This document shows positions 14,767-22,482 of a DNA stretch of 37,399 bases, piece by piece. The notes under the pieces were generated by a model, which worked only from the letters and a program-made list of their open reading frames with translations, was not told the DNA's origin and searched no databases. Within the stretch, counting starts at the first letter, position 1; every line of letters begins with the position of its first letter. A program made the position numbers and the translations under genes. Source of the stretch: Streptomyces sp. ADI95-17 (GTDB lineage: Bacteria > Actinomycetota > Actinomycetes > Streptomycetales > Streptomycetaceae); contig NZ_ML123044.1 of NCBI RefSeq assembly GCF_003846175.1, positions 1,599,499 to 1,636,897 on the forward strand, in the 5' to 3' direction.

Positions 14767-15354
14767 GCCCGGCTTCGGCTCCGCCCACAGATGGCCGAGC
14801 GTCCCGAGCACCAGCCGGCAGACCTCGTCCGGGTCGGCCCCGGCCAGGGGCTCCCGGGCGACGACCGTCCGCATCAGGCCGATTCCCAGCAGCCAGGCCA
14901 TGGCGAGATCCGCTCGCAGCGCACCGTCCGGCGCTCCGGACAGCCCGGCCAGCGCGCTCTGGTACGCCTCGCCGAGCTCCCGCAACGTTCCGGCCGCCTC
15001 GTCGCCCCGCCCGACCGACCGCAGATAGACCTCCAGGGAGCGGTCCTCCGGCCCCTCCGTGCTCCGGGTCAGCATCGAGCGCAGCGCGGTCTCGAACAGC
15101 TCCTCCGGCGGCGTCGCCCGCAGCTGCTCCAGGCCGCCGAGCGCGACGACCTCCGTGAGCAGCCCCCTTTTCGAGCCGAAGTACCTGAACAGCAGGGCCT
15201 GGTTGACACCGGCCCGCGCCGCGATGACCCGGACCGTGGTCCCCTCGTAACCCCGCTCCGCGAACAGGTCCCGGGCCGCCTCCAGCAACCGTCGGCGGGT
15301 GGCCGCGGCGTCCCTGCGGCGCTCTTCCGGCGGCGGGGCGGAAGCGGTCTCCAT
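14752..15354 (-). CDS. TetR/AcrR-family regulator
   Basis: 200 residues. The N-terminal HTH is at about 18-65: RRRLLEAARDLFAERGYEGTTVRVIAARAGVNQALLFRYFGSKRGLL. A helical ligand domain of AcrR type follows (TetR_C-like, ending RLVLGTLGHLWAEPKPGEDGE). ATG at 15354 with AGAGGAA 8 bases upstream. It is divergent from a P450-ferredoxin operon; an 18-bp perfect palindrome beside that operon's promoter is its likely site, so it probably represses the P450 and perhaps itself. The last codons and stop are within a 41-bp tandem repeat. Confidence 0.9.
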   Translation of the reverse strand: METASAPPPEERRRDAAATRRRLLEAARDLFAERGYEGTTVRVIAARAGVNQALLFRYFGSKRGLLTEVVALGGLEQLRATPPEELFETALRSMLTRSTEGPEDRSLEVYLRSVGRGDEAAGTLRELGEAYQSALAGLSGAPDGALRADLAMAWLLGIGLMRTVVAREPLAGADPDEVCRLVLGTLGHLWAEPKPGEDGE

Positions 15355-15404
15355 GGCGGCATTCCTCTCGAACGGCCCGTCAGGATAACGGCCGTAAAGC
15401 GTCG

Positions 15405-15434
15405 TTGACTCCCCACGAGAGCCGCTCCTACCGT
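15405..15434 (+). promoter_or_regulatory. Predicted promoter of the P450-ferredoxin operon
   Basis: TTGACT (15405-15410), 18-bp spacer, TACCGT (15429-15434). The predicted start at about 15441 falls inside the TetR-type palindrome immediately downstream. A 26-base leader carries the GGGAGG ribosome site. Confidence 0.55.
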
Positions 15435-15452
15435 TGTAAGCAGCTGCTTACA
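15435..15452. promoter_or_regulatory. Operator of the divergent TetR regulator (inferred)
   Basis: TGTAAGCAGCTGCTTACA is a perfect 18-bp palindrome placed at the predicted transcription start of the P450 operon, the classic position for TetR repression. Confidence 0.75.
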
Positions 15453-15466
15453 TCCGGGAGGCCGCA

Positions 15467-16657
15467 GTGACCACAGCAGATGTCGCACCCCTCGCCTACC
15501 CCTTCAACACCCCCGACGGGCTCCAGTTGGCCGAGGCCTACGAGCAGGTACGCGAACGGCCGGGGCTGTTACGGGTCCAGCTGCCGTACGGCGAACCGGC
15601 CTGGCTCGTCACCCGCTACGCCGACGCCCGGCTCGTCCTGGGCGACCAGCGCTTCAGCCGGGCCGCCGCCGCCTCGCACGACGAGCCCCGGCAGTCCGAG
15701 GGCCAGCGCGACGGGGGCATCCTCGGCATGGACCCGCCGGACCACACCCGGCTGCGCTCCCTGGTCGCCAAGGCGTTCACCGTCCGCCAGGTCGAAAAGC
15801 TGCGCCCCCAGGTCCGGGAGCTGACCGCCACCCTCCTCGACGAGATGGAGACCGCGGGGCCGCCCGCCGATCTGGTCGACCTGTTCGCGCTGCCGCTGCC
15901 GGTCGCCGTGATCTGCCGAATGCTGGGCGTACCCACCGAGGACCGGCCGCGCTTCCGGGTGTGGAGCGACGACGCGCTGTCGACCAGCTCCCTGACCGCC
16001 GAGGAGTTCGACGCGAGCCGCGAGGAACTGCGCGCCTACATGGCCGGGTTGATCGACCAGCACCGCCGCGCACCGCAGGACGACCTGATGACGGCGCTCA
16101 TCGAGGCCCGGGACGGCGGCGACCGGCTCTCCGAGCTCGAACTCGTCGATCTGTGCGTGGGCATCCTGGTCGCGGGCCACGAGACCACCGCCTCGCAGAT
16201 CCCCAACTTCGTCCTCACCCTGCTCGACCACCCGGACCAGCTCGCCAGGCTCCGGGCCGAGCCGGAGCTCGTCCCGAACGCGGTGGAGGAGCTGCTGCGC
16301 TTCGTGCCCCTGGGCAGCGGCGCCGGTCAACCCCGTTACGCCACCGAGGACATCGAGGTCGGCGGGACGCTCGTCCGGGCCGGCAGCCCGGTCCTGGTCG
16401 CCGTCGGCGCCGCCAACCGCGACGCTCTGCGGTTCTCCGCCCCGGGCGTCCTCGACATCGCCCGCGAGGGCAACCAGCACCTCGGATTCGGCCACGGCGT
16501 CCACCACTGCCTGGGCGCCCCGCTGGCCCGGCTGGAGCTCCAGGAGGCGATGGCCGCCCTCATCACCCGCTTCCCGGGCCTGCGGCTGGCCGGTGACGTG
16601 ACCTGGAAGTCCGAGATGCTGGTACGCGGCCCGCGCGTGATGCCGGTGGAGTGGTGA
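15467..16657 (+). CDS. Cytochrome P450
   Basis: 396 residues, a complete bacterial class I P450. I-helix oxygen-binding motif AGHETTA at about 236-242, ExxR in AVEELLRF at about 271, and heme-binding FGHGVHHCLGAPLARLE at about 341-357 with the axial Cys near 348. The overall type resembles the CYP105/CYP107 group. GTG start at 15467 with GGGAGG 6 bases upstream. It is followed directly by its own 3Fe-4S ferredoxin; a ferredoxin reductase is not in the window. The substrate is unknown. Control by the divergent TetR gene suggests induction by a xenobiotic or lipophilic metabolite (inference). Confidence 0.95.
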   Translation: MTTADVAPLAYPFNTPDGLQLAEAYEQVRERPGLLRVQLPYGEPAWLVTRYADARLVLGDQRFSRAAAASHDEPRQSEGQRDGGILGMDPPDHTRLRSLVAKAFTVRQVEKLRPQVRELTATLLDEMETAGPPADLVDLFALPLPVAVICRMLGVPTEDRPRFRVWSDDALSTSSLTAEEFDASREELRAYMAGLIDQHRRAPQDDLMTALIEARDGGDRLSELELVDLCVGILVAGHETTASQIPNFVLTLLDHPDQLARLRAEPELVPNAVEELLRFVPLGSGAGQPRYATEDIEVGGTLVRAGSPVLVAVGAANRDALRFSAPGVLDIAREGNQHLGFGHGVHHCLGAPLARLELQEAMAALITRFPGLRLAGDVTWKSEMLVRGPRVMPVEW

Positions 16658-16662
16658 CCGCC

Positions 16663-16881
16663 ATGACCTGGAACGTACGCGTCGACCAACGGCTCTGCCA
16701 GGGCTCGGGCATGTGCGCCGGGACCGTCCCCGAGGTGTTCGCCCTGGACGGCGAGCACGCCCGCGCCCGGTCGGAGGGCATCGAGCCCGACGAACGGGTC
16801 CTGGACGCCGCCGACATCTGCCCGGCCCTGGCGATCACCGTCCACGACGGCAACACCGTCATCGGCCCCCGCCGCGACTGA
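16663..16881 (+). CDS. 3Fe-4S ferredoxin partner of the P450
   Basis: 72 residues: VDQRLCQGSGMCAGTVPEVF supplies CxxxxxC, and DICPALAI supplies the third Cys followed by Pro. That is three cluster cysteines with Met/Ala at the place of the fourth, typical of 3Fe-4S ferredoxins that feed P450s in Streptomyces. The ATG at 16663 is 5 bases beyond the P450 stop; the GTG at 16654 (overlapping that stop) is an alternative. GGTGGAG lies about 11 bases upstream of the ATG. The stop codon lies in the first unit of a 19-bp tandem repeat. Confidence 0.92.
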   Translation: MTWNVRVDQRLCQGSGMCAGTVPEVFALDGEHARARSEGIEPDERVLDAADICPALAITVHDGNTVIGPRRD

Positions 16882-16932
16882 CCGGACCGGCCGAGACTGA
16901 CCGAACCGGCCGAGACTGACCGGACCGGCCGG
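16876..16932. repeat. 19-bp x 3 tandem repeat containing the ferredoxin stop codon
   Basis: GACTGACCGGACCGGCCGA at 16876-16894, with near copies at 16895-16913 and 16914-16932. Each contains GACTGA, the last sense codon and stop of the ferredoxin gene. Confidence 0.92.
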
Positions 16933-16959
16933 GCCCGGAGCTCAGGCCCCGGGCCCGGT
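16927..16959. terminator. Hairpin terminator between ferredoxin and MerR genes
   Basis: Stem CCGGGCCCGG (16929-16938) with CCGGGCCCGG (16949-16958) and a 10-base loop. It differs at one base in 33 from the hairpin at 18964-18996. Confidence 0.75.
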
Positions 16960-16967
16960 GGGGTTGC

Positions 16968-17423
16968 TCAGCGGTCGGCCGGGGTGCGGGCGGGTGCCCA
17001 CAGCCGGTCGGCGTCACCGACGGCGAGCCTGCCCCGGTAGACGTCGACCTTGTGGGCGATGAGTTTCAGGTTCTCCTGGAGTTCGGCGATCCTGGCGAGC
17101 ACCTGGTCCTGGTGCGATTCGAGCAGGTCCAGCCGCTGGTCCTCGTTGCCCCGGCCCGCCGCGACGAGTTCGGCGTAGCGCCGGATTCCCCTGATGGGCA
17201 TGCCCGTCGCCCGGAGTCTGGTGCAGATGTGGATCCACTGCAGGTCGAACTCGCGGTAGCGGCGCCGGCCGCCGTGGGTCCGGCCGACGGGGGAGACGAC
17301 CAGGCCGGCGCGTTCGTAGTAGCGCAGGGTGTGTGCGCTCACTCCGGTACGGCGGGCAGCCTCGGCGATGCTCAGCCCCGACTCGGGTACGGGTTCGGGA
17401 AGTTGCTGGTTGACTTCGACCAC
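16968..17423 (-). CDS. MerR-family regulator
   Basis: 151 residues. The MerR winged helix is at about 15-80 (LSIAEAARRTGVSAHTLRYYERAGLVVSPVGRTHGGRRRYREFDLQWI), then a long coiled-coil dimer helix (RLDLLESHQDQVLARIAELQENLKLIAHKVDVY) and a short tail without metal-binding cysteines, so it probably senses an organic ligand. The GTG at 17423 lies 7 bases after the minus-strand -10 box TAGATT (17431-17436) and has no ribosome site, predicting a leaderless mRNA. Only 24 bp separate it from the divergent MFS gene, whose 19-bp-spaced promoter covers the merR start codon, so it likely activates the exporter and controls itself. Confidence 0.88.
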   Translation of the reverse strand: MVEVNQQLPEPVPESGLSIAEAARRTGVSAHTLRYYERAGLVVSPVGRTHGGRRRYREFDLQWIHICTRLRATGMPIRGIRRYAELVAAGRGNEDQRLDLLESHQDQVLARIAELQENLKLIAHKVDVYRGRLAVGDADRLWAPARTPADR

Positions 17424-17440
17424 GCTCTCAAATCTAGCGT
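17410..17440 (+). promoter_or_regulatory. MerR-type promoter with 19-bp spacer for the MFS gene
   Basis: TTGACT (17410-17415), exactly 19 bp, TAGCGT (17435-17440), then 7 bases to ATG at 17448. The 19-bp spacer is the diagnostic geometry of MerR-activated promoters. An imperfect dyad TTGA...TCAA lies over the spacer. Transcription would start at the ATG itself. Confidence 0.65.
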
Positions 17441-17447
17441 CCCGGGC

Positions 17448-18935
17448 ATGCCTGAATCCGTGCCCGTACTCAGTCCACGCCGTCGGCTCCTGGTGCTCGC
17501 GATCTGCTGCGCGAGCGTGATCGTCGTGGTGATGGACATCTCCGTCGTCAACGTCGCCCTGCCGTCGATCCGCCGCGACCTGCGGGCCTCGGTGTCCGGC
17601 CTGCAGTGGACGGTCGACGCGTACACCCTGGTGCTGGCCGGCTTCCTGGTGGCGGCCGGGTCCGCCGCGGACCGGTTCGGCCGTCGGCGCGTCTTCCAGG
17701 CCGGCCTTGTCGCCTTCGGTCTCGGCTCGCTGCTGTGCGGCCTGGCGCCGGGCATCGGCTGGCTGATCGCGGCTCGTGTGCTGCAGGCCGTCGGTGGCAC
17801 GATGCTCAATCCGGTGGCGATGGCGATAGTCGCCACCACCTTTCCCGAACCGGCCGCGCGGGCCAGGGCCATCGGTGTGTTCGGCTCGATGACCGGCCTG
17901 TCGCTGGTACTGGGGCCGATCCTCGGCGGCGCCCTGGTCGACGGCTTCGGCTGGCACTCCGTCTTCTGGGTCAACGTGCCGATCGTGGCCGCCGCGATCA
18001 TGTGCACCGCGTTGTACGTGCCCGAGTCCCGGGCCCCGCGGGTACGCCGGTTCGACCCGGTCGGCCAGATCCTGGTGGTCCTCGTACTGGGTGGCGTCGT
18101 CCTCGCGATCACCGAGTCCCGGGGATCGGGCTGGACCTCGCCGTTCATCCTCGGCCTGCTCGCCGCCTCCGTCCTCGGCGGACTGGGCATCCTCCGTTAC
18201 GAATCGTGCCGCGTCGACCCGCTGTTGGAGCTGCGCCTGTTCCGCAGCGTGCCGTTCGGCTCGGCGATCCTGGTGGCGCTCTTCGCCCTGTGCGGGTTCA
18301 GCGCTTTCCTCTTCATGACCACCCAGTACCTGCAGAACGTGCGTGGCATGTCGGCGCTCACGGCCGGACTGTGCCTGCTCCCGGTCGGGGCACTGGTCGT
18401 TGTGGTCTCTCCGTTCACCGGCCGGCTGGTCGGTGCGCGCGGCCCCAGAATGCCGCTGGTGGTCGCCGGTTGCGCGCTGGCGCTGGGCGGCGGCGCATCG
18501 CTCCGGCTCACACCGGACACCCCGTTGCCGGCCGTGCTCGCGGTCTACCTGCTGTTCGGCGTCTTCCTGAGCACCGTGAACCCGCCGATCACCAACACCG
18601 CGGTCTCCGGAATGCCCCGCTCGATGGCCGGGGTCGCCACCTCACTCGCCTCCGCCGGCCGGCAGACCGGCACCACCCTGGGCGTCGCCCTCTCCGGAAC
18701 GATCGCGGGATCGGCGTCGACCGACGGCGGGGCGGCGTTCGTCGGCGCGGAGCACGGCGTGTGGTGGATGGTGCTCGGGCTGGGCGTCGGCATCGCGGCC
18801 CTGGGGCTGCTCAGCACCGGGCGCCGGGCCCTGGGCACCGCCGTGCGAGCGGCGGCACTGTTCGAAGAGGTGGACCGCGGCACGGGCCTTCGGGCCGGTG
18901 GGCTTCCCGGTCACGGGGGCACGCGACAGCGGTGA
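17448..18935 (+). CDS. MFS drug exporter, DHA2 (14-helix, EmrB/QacA) type
   Basis: 495 residues with about 14 membrane segments. Motif A is present as GSAADRFGRRRVFQAG (about 68-83), the N-terminal D1-type motif as MDISVVNVALPSIRRDL, and motif C as GMTG-like SLVLGPILGGALVDGFGWHSVFWVNVP. This is a proton-coupled multidrug exporter of the plasma membrane; the substrate is unknown. The ATG at 17448 has no Shine-Dalgarno and lies at the expected transcription start of the MerR-type promoter, so a leaderless mRNA is likely. Divergent from merR by 24 bp. The C-terminus is a charged tail (EEVDRGTGLRAGG) with no further domain. A hairpin follows at 18964. Confidence 0.9.
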   Translation: MPESVPVLSPRRRLLVLAICCASVIVVVMDISVVNVALPSIRRDLRASVSGLQWTVDAYTLVLAGFLVAAGSAADRFGRRRVFQAGLVAFGLGSLLCGLAPGIGWLIAARVLQAVGGTMLNPVAMAIVATTFPEPAARARAIGVFGSMTGLSLVLGPILGGALVDGFGWHSVFWVNVPIVAAAIMCTALYVPESRAPRVRRFDPVGQILVVLVLGGVVLAITESRGSGWTSPFILGLLAASVLGGLGILRYESCRVDPLLELRLFRSVPFGSAILVALFALCGFSAFLFMTTQYLQNVRGMSALTAGLCLLPVGALVVVVSPFTGRLVGARGPRMPLVVAGCALALGGGASLRLTPDTPLPAVLAVYLLFGVFLSTVNPPITNTAVSGMPRSMAGVATSLASAGRQTGTTLGVALSGTIAGSASTDGGAAFVGAEHGVWWMVLGLGVGIAALGLLSTGRRALGTAVRAAALFEEVDRGTGLRAGGLPGHGGTRQR

Positions 18936-18963
18936 CCCGGGCTCTGCGGCGGCCGGGAAACGT

Positions 18964-18996
18964 GGCCGGGCCCGGAGCTCAAGCCCCGGGCCCGGT
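18964..18996. terminator. Hairpin terminator between MFS and beta-trefoil genes
   Basis: Stem CCGGGCCCGG (18966-18975 / 18986-18995), between two convergent genes. Nearly identical to 16927-16959 and, inverted, to 14588-14610. Confidence 0.75.
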
Positions 18997-19014
18997 CACG
19001 GAATGTGCGGCGGA

Positions 19015-19479
19015 CTAGCCGAGCCGCTGCAGGATCCACTGGGGGCGGGGCTCGGGGAGCAGGGCCGCACGGCCGTCCTGCGTGGACAGGAAACCGAACT
19101 CGCCCCGGCCGAGGGCGATGACGGCGGGCTGACCGTCGCCCGTGTCCTGGATCGACCACTGGTCCGGCTGGTTGCCGCACTGGTCCACCCACACCGCCGG
19201 CGGGTAGATCCGGACCGGCGAGAGCGCCAGGCAGCGGCCCTCGCCCCGGGCCTCGACGATCCGGGCCAGGCCGTTGCCCTGGTTGCGGATCTCCCACACG
19301 GTGCCGGGGTTGCACGGCTCGACGTGACCCCCGAGCGGGCCGTTGCCGCCCGCGAGACACGCGCCGCCGCGTACGTCACGGATGAAGTAGGAGCCGTCGT
19401 CGGCGGCCTGGGCGGGGGTGGCGAGCGCCATGGCCGCGACGGCGGACACGGCAAGAGACAGGATCGAACGGATACGCAC
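19015..19479 (-). CDS. Small secreted protein, beta-trefoil/ricin-like
   Basis: 154 residues. A Sec signal peptide MRIRSILSLAVSAVAAMALA with likely cleavage after AQA (residue 25) leaves ~129 residues. The mature part has repeated G-x-C-L-A-like and QW-type elements (GGACLAGG, GRCLALS, VWVDQCGNQPDQWSIQD) and four cysteines, resembling one ricin-B-like trefoil. Such proteins bind carbohydrate or act as protease inhibitors; neither can be chosen from sequence. GTG start at 19479, GGAGG 6 bases upstream. It stands alone, convergent with the MFS gene. Confidence 0.75.
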   Translation of the reverse strand: MRIRSILSLAVSAVAAMALATPAQAADDGSYFIRDVRGGACLAGGNGPLGGHVEPCNPGTVWEIRNQGNGLARIVEARGEGRCLALSPVRIYPPAVWVDQCGNQPDQWSIQDTGDGQPAVIALGRGEFGFLSTQDGRAALLPEPRPQWILQRLG

Positions 19480-19818
19480 GGGGATCCTCCGGGAAGTGCA
19501 GGAGAGAGGAACGGGAATGCGGGCCGACGGCCCGCAGGATCAAGATCACAAACACCCGCGCCCGACCGCACGCCCCCTGGCCCCGCGGCCCGTTTCTCCA
19601 CCTCAACAGCAGGGGGCGCTCACGCATCACGGACGGCGCACTCCCATCATTCGCACGCCCCGACGGGGGACGGATCGCACCCCGAACCTCCCCCGGACCG
19701 CCCCCGGACCGCCCCCGAGGCTCAAGCCGCGAAGTCCGAGCGCTCTTTCCAAGGACGGGGAGGTGGGACACCTTCCACCCACCCCGCCCGAGCAGCGAGT
19801 TGACCTTTCGTGACCGAC

Positions 19819-19848
19819 TTGCCACCGACCGTGGTTACGCTCTAGCGT
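19819..19848 (+). promoter_or_regulatory. Possible promoter in the 472-bp gap before the winged-helix/zinc-ribbon gene
   Basis: TTGCCA (19819-19824), 18 bp, TAGCGT (19843-19848). The rest of 19480-19818 shows no gene. A leader of about 97 bases with a hairpin would precede the ATG at 19952. Confidence 0.35.
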
Positions 19849-19882
19849 GCCGAATGCGGGGCGATGCTCCGTGACGCAGAAC

Positions 19883-19919
19883 GGCCCCTGCCGGTGCTAC
19901 CAACACCAAAACAGGGGCC
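19883..19919 (+). promoter_or_regulatory. Leader hairpin upstream of the winged-helix/zinc-ribbon gene
   Basis: Stem GGCCCCTG (19883-19890) with CAGGGGCC (19912-19919) enclosing a second short stem GGTG/CACC. It ends 32 bases before the ATG. The layout, with no T-run after it, is more like a leader structure than a terminator. Confidence 0.45.
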
Positions 19920-19951
19920 TGACCACTTCGACCGCTTCAGAGAGCGATCCG

Positions 19952-20866
19952 ATGGCTGTCAGTCAGCTTAGTGCTACCCCGTGCGCGCCGCGTGTATCGC
20001 TACCCGCACCCCCGCCCACACCCCCGCACCCGATGGCCAATCCGGGGTACGGCAAGCGCTCCGCGCCGGGTGAACATCCGGCGGCCGACCGCGAGTTCGG
20101 GCACCTTCCGCCGCGCGAGGCGTCCATCGCCGCGTACATCGACCGGCTACCCGAGGGCGCCGACATCTCCGTGAAGACGCTGGCCAAACACCTCCCGTAC
20201 GGGCAGTGCGCGCTGCGTACCGCCCTCAACAGGCTCCAGGACGCCGGGCATCTGCGGCGCGGCAGCGAGTGCGTCGCCAATGACGAAGTGCTGCTCTGGG
20301 TGACCCGGACGTTCTTCTCCCGGACCGCGCGGGACGACGAGTGGTGGGCGGCGTTCACCCGGGGCGACGCACCGCCCGAGCAGCCCCAACGCCCCACCCG
20401 CTCCCGGGCGTTCATGCTCCTCGCCGCGCTCGGACGCACCGCCCCCTCACTCACCCTGTCGGCGGCGGACTGCACCTCGCTGGAACCGCAGGTCGGCGCC
20501 TGGTTCGAGCGCGGCGCCACGGAACCGGAGCTCCTGCACGCCCTCACCGACGGGCTGCCCACCCCCGTCCACCACGCGGCGGCCCTCGTCCGCAGGCGGC
20601 TCATCGACAAGATGCCACCCGAACGGGTCACTCCGACGCAACGGCGAACGGTGTTGCGCACCCTCGAATGCAGCGAGTGCCGCACACCGGGCAGCGCGGA
20701 AGCCCTGATCGGCGGCAGGTGCAGGCCGTGCCGGGGCGAAGAGATCGCCGCACCGGCCGGACCCGGCGGAGCCGTACCGGCGGACGGCGTGCGCAGCCGG
20801 ATGAACGACGTACGGGCCGGGCTGGCCCGACGAACTGTACGGACGGGCCGCCTGGCCAAGCCGTAG
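19952..20866 (+). CDS. Winged-helix protein with C-terminal zinc ribbon, probable regulator
   Basis: 304 residues. The N-terminal ~45 residues are Pro-rich and disordered-looking. A winged-helix segment follows at about 55-110 (EASIAAYIDRLPEGADISVKTLAKHLPYGQCALRTALNRLQDAGHLRR), then a helical middle part and a four-cysteine ribbon at about 242-266 (LECSECRTPGSAEALIGGRCRPCRG). This architecture is common in Streptomyces proteins labelled MarR-like; no ligand or target is known. Start at the ATG at 19952 with AGAGAG upstream; the frame is open back to 19847 through the leader hairpin. The basic C-terminus and stop lie in a 26-bp tandem repeat. Confidence 0.72.
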   Translation: MAVSQLSATPCAPRVSLPAPPPTPPHPMANPGYGKRSAPGEHPAADREFGHLPPREASIAAYIDRLPEGADISVKTLAKHLPYGQCALRTALNRLQDAGHLRRGSECVANDEVLLWVTRTFFSRTARDDEWWAAFTRGDAPPEQPQRPTRSRAFMLLAALGRTAPSLTLSAADCTSLEPQVGAWFERGATEPELLHALTDGLPTPVHHAAALVRRRLIDKMPPERVTPTQRRTVLRTLECSECRTPGSAEALIGGRCRPCRGEEIAAPAGPGGAVPADGVRSRMNDVRAGLARRTVRTGRLAKP

Positions 20867-20972
20867 AAACGGGCCGCCCGGCCAACTCGCAGGACCAGGC
20901 CGCCCGGCCAACTCGCAGGACCGGGCCGCCCGGCCGACTCGCAGGACCAGGCCCCGGCCGACTCGCAGGATC
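20845..20972. repeat. 26-bp x 5 tandem repeat starting in the last codons of the preceding gene
   Basis: Units start at 20845, 20871, 20897, 20923 and 20949 (the last 24 bp). The first contains the stop TAG (20864-20866) of the winged-helix gene; in later units the position reads CAG. The rest of the gap to 21098 holds no gene. Confidence 0.92.
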
Positions 20973-21098
20973 AGGCCTCCCCATGTTCGAAACCGGCTCC
21001 CACCTGGGGGTGGTTTGATCCACATTCCCTACCGGTCGACTACTCCCCGTGTTCCTCTTGGCACCGGCTGTTACGAACCACCCAAAGGGGAACGAACC

Positions 21099-22340
21099 AT
21101 GTCCGAACCCACCCACGAGCAGATCGTCTCCGGGCTCCACGACCGGCCCGCCATCGCGCTGGCCCCCGGCCCCCGCCTGGACGCCGAGAAGCCCAGCTCC
21201 CTCCCGTTGCAGCCCAGCGAGGTGTGGGATCTGCCGGGCGGTACCGCCTGGGTCTACTACGGCGAGGGGAACACCGGTCTCGTGCGGCCGGTCATCTTCG
21301 CCGACGGCTTCAACACGGGGCCGAGCGAGCTGGAATTCTCCTGGCAGATCATGGAGTTCGGCGACTACGCGCTCATCAGCGAGCTGCGCCGACGCGGCCA
21401 CGATGTCGTCCTCCTCGGTTTCGACGAGCGCAGTGCGTCGATTCTGGACAACTCCCGTACGGCGCAGGCCGCGATCATGCGCGCCATCGCGGAACGAGAG
21501 AGCGACACACCGCTGGCGGTCGGCGGGTTCAGCATGGGCGGGCTCGTCACCCGGCACGCGCTGGCCAAGATGGAGCAGAAGGGCATGGACCACCGGACGG
21601 CGGTGTACTTCTCCTACGACAGCCCGCACCGGGGCGCCTGGATCCCGATCGCGCTCCAGGCGTTCGCGCACTACGTCAAGGATCTCGACAGCCGGTTCTC
21701 GGACCAGATCAACAGCCCGGCCGCCCGCCAGCTGCTGTGGCGCCACATCGAGAAGTGGGACAGCACCCCGGACCAGAGCGACGAGCGCGGCGCCTTCCTG
21801 GCGGAGATGCAGGCGGTCGGCGAATGGCCGCGCCGGCCCCGGCTGATCGGTGTGGCCAACGGCAGGGGCGACGGCGAGGGCACCGACGTACGGGCGGGCG
21901 AACTGGCGCTGGAGGGCAAGGGCCTGTCGGTCGTGGGCACCAAGCTCTACACCCAGGCGCCGGGCCCCGACGAGCTGGTCGCGAAGCTGCGGGTGGTGAC
22001 GCTGAAGACCAACGAGGTCCGTACGAACGGGCTTCCGTCGATCGACGGTGCCCCCGGCGGTTCGCTGGAAGGCTTCGGCATCCTCGCCGACGGGCTCAAC
22101 GCCCTCAACGCGATCCTCGGCTTCAAGACCGATGTGCGCATCCGGTCGCACTGCTTCGTGCCGTCCGTCAGCGCGGTCGACGTCGCCGACCCGGACACGG
22201 ACGAGAACCTGTACCAGGACATCTCCTCGCTCCCGGAAGGCACCAGCGGGCTGGACGAGTTCAAGTTCGCTTCCCGGAACGAGGGACACACCCTGGTGAC
22301 CGAGGAACTCTGCACCTGGCTGCTCGACCGCCTGCCGTAG
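21099..22340 (+). CDS. Alpha/beta-hydrolase fold protein, lipase-like, unknown substrate
   Basis: 413 residues. The nucleophile elbow is GGFSMGGLVTRHAL (about 141-154), with an upstream strand DVVLLGFDERSASILDN. A possible acid Asp is in YFSYDSPHRGAW and a late His in NEGHTLVTEELCTWLLDRLP. No signal peptide, so probably cytoplasmic. The first ~45 residues have no recognised domain. ATG at 21099 with GGGGAA 7 bases upstream. It is followed after 142 bp by a second hydrolase gene, but that one is exported and has its own upstream inverted repeat, so co-transcription is uncertain. I do not recognise a named enzyme. Confidence 0.75.
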   Translation: MSEPTHEQIVSGLHDRPAIALAPGPRLDAEKPSSLPLQPSEVWDLPGGTAWVYYGEGNTGLVRPVIFADGFNTGPSELEFSWQIMEFGDYALISELRRRGHDVVLLGFDERSASILDNSRTAQAAIMRAIAERESDTPLAVGGFSMGGLVTRHALAKMEQKGMDHRTAVYFSYDSPHRGAWIPIALQAFAHYVKDLDSRFSDQINSPAARQLLWRHIEKWDSTPDQSDERGAFLAEMQAVGEWPRRPRLIGVANGRGDGEGTDVRAGELALEGKGLSVVGTKLYTQAPGPDELVAKLRVVTLKTNEVRTNGLPSIDGAPGGSLEGFGILADGLNALNAILGFKTDVRIRSHCFVPSVSAVDVADPDTDENLYQDISSLPEGTSGLDEFKFASRNEGHTLVTEELCTWLLDRLP

Positions 22341-22424
22341 CACGGCGCGTCGCCCCATGCCCCCCTGCCTCATACCGGGGAGCCAAGGGCTCATGACGGA
22401 ATGGGGACTGCGGTATCACGCGCT

Positions 22425-22448
22425 CACGATGCTCCGGCGGGCATCGTG
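22425..22448. promoter_or_regulatory. Perfect 8-8-8 inverted repeat between the two hydrolase genes
   Basis: CACGATGC-N8-GCATCGTG, 34 bp before the GTG of the exported hydrolase. It could be an operator or a weak terminator of the upstream gene. Confidence 0.45.
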
Positions 22449-22482
22449 GGTGCGTCCACCGCAGACCTACGGGGAGCCCCAC

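Noticed and set aside
12986..14788. 600-residue open frame on the minus strand opposite the adenosine deaminase gene
   Set aside because: Antisense shadow; its N-terminus is translated from the 41-bp repeat array and it shows no domain.
19480..19840. Possible small genes in the gap after the beta-trefoil gene
   Set aside because: Open frames of 100-150 codons exist on both strands but have no ribosome site, no domain and shadow-like Arg/Pro/Gly-rich composition.
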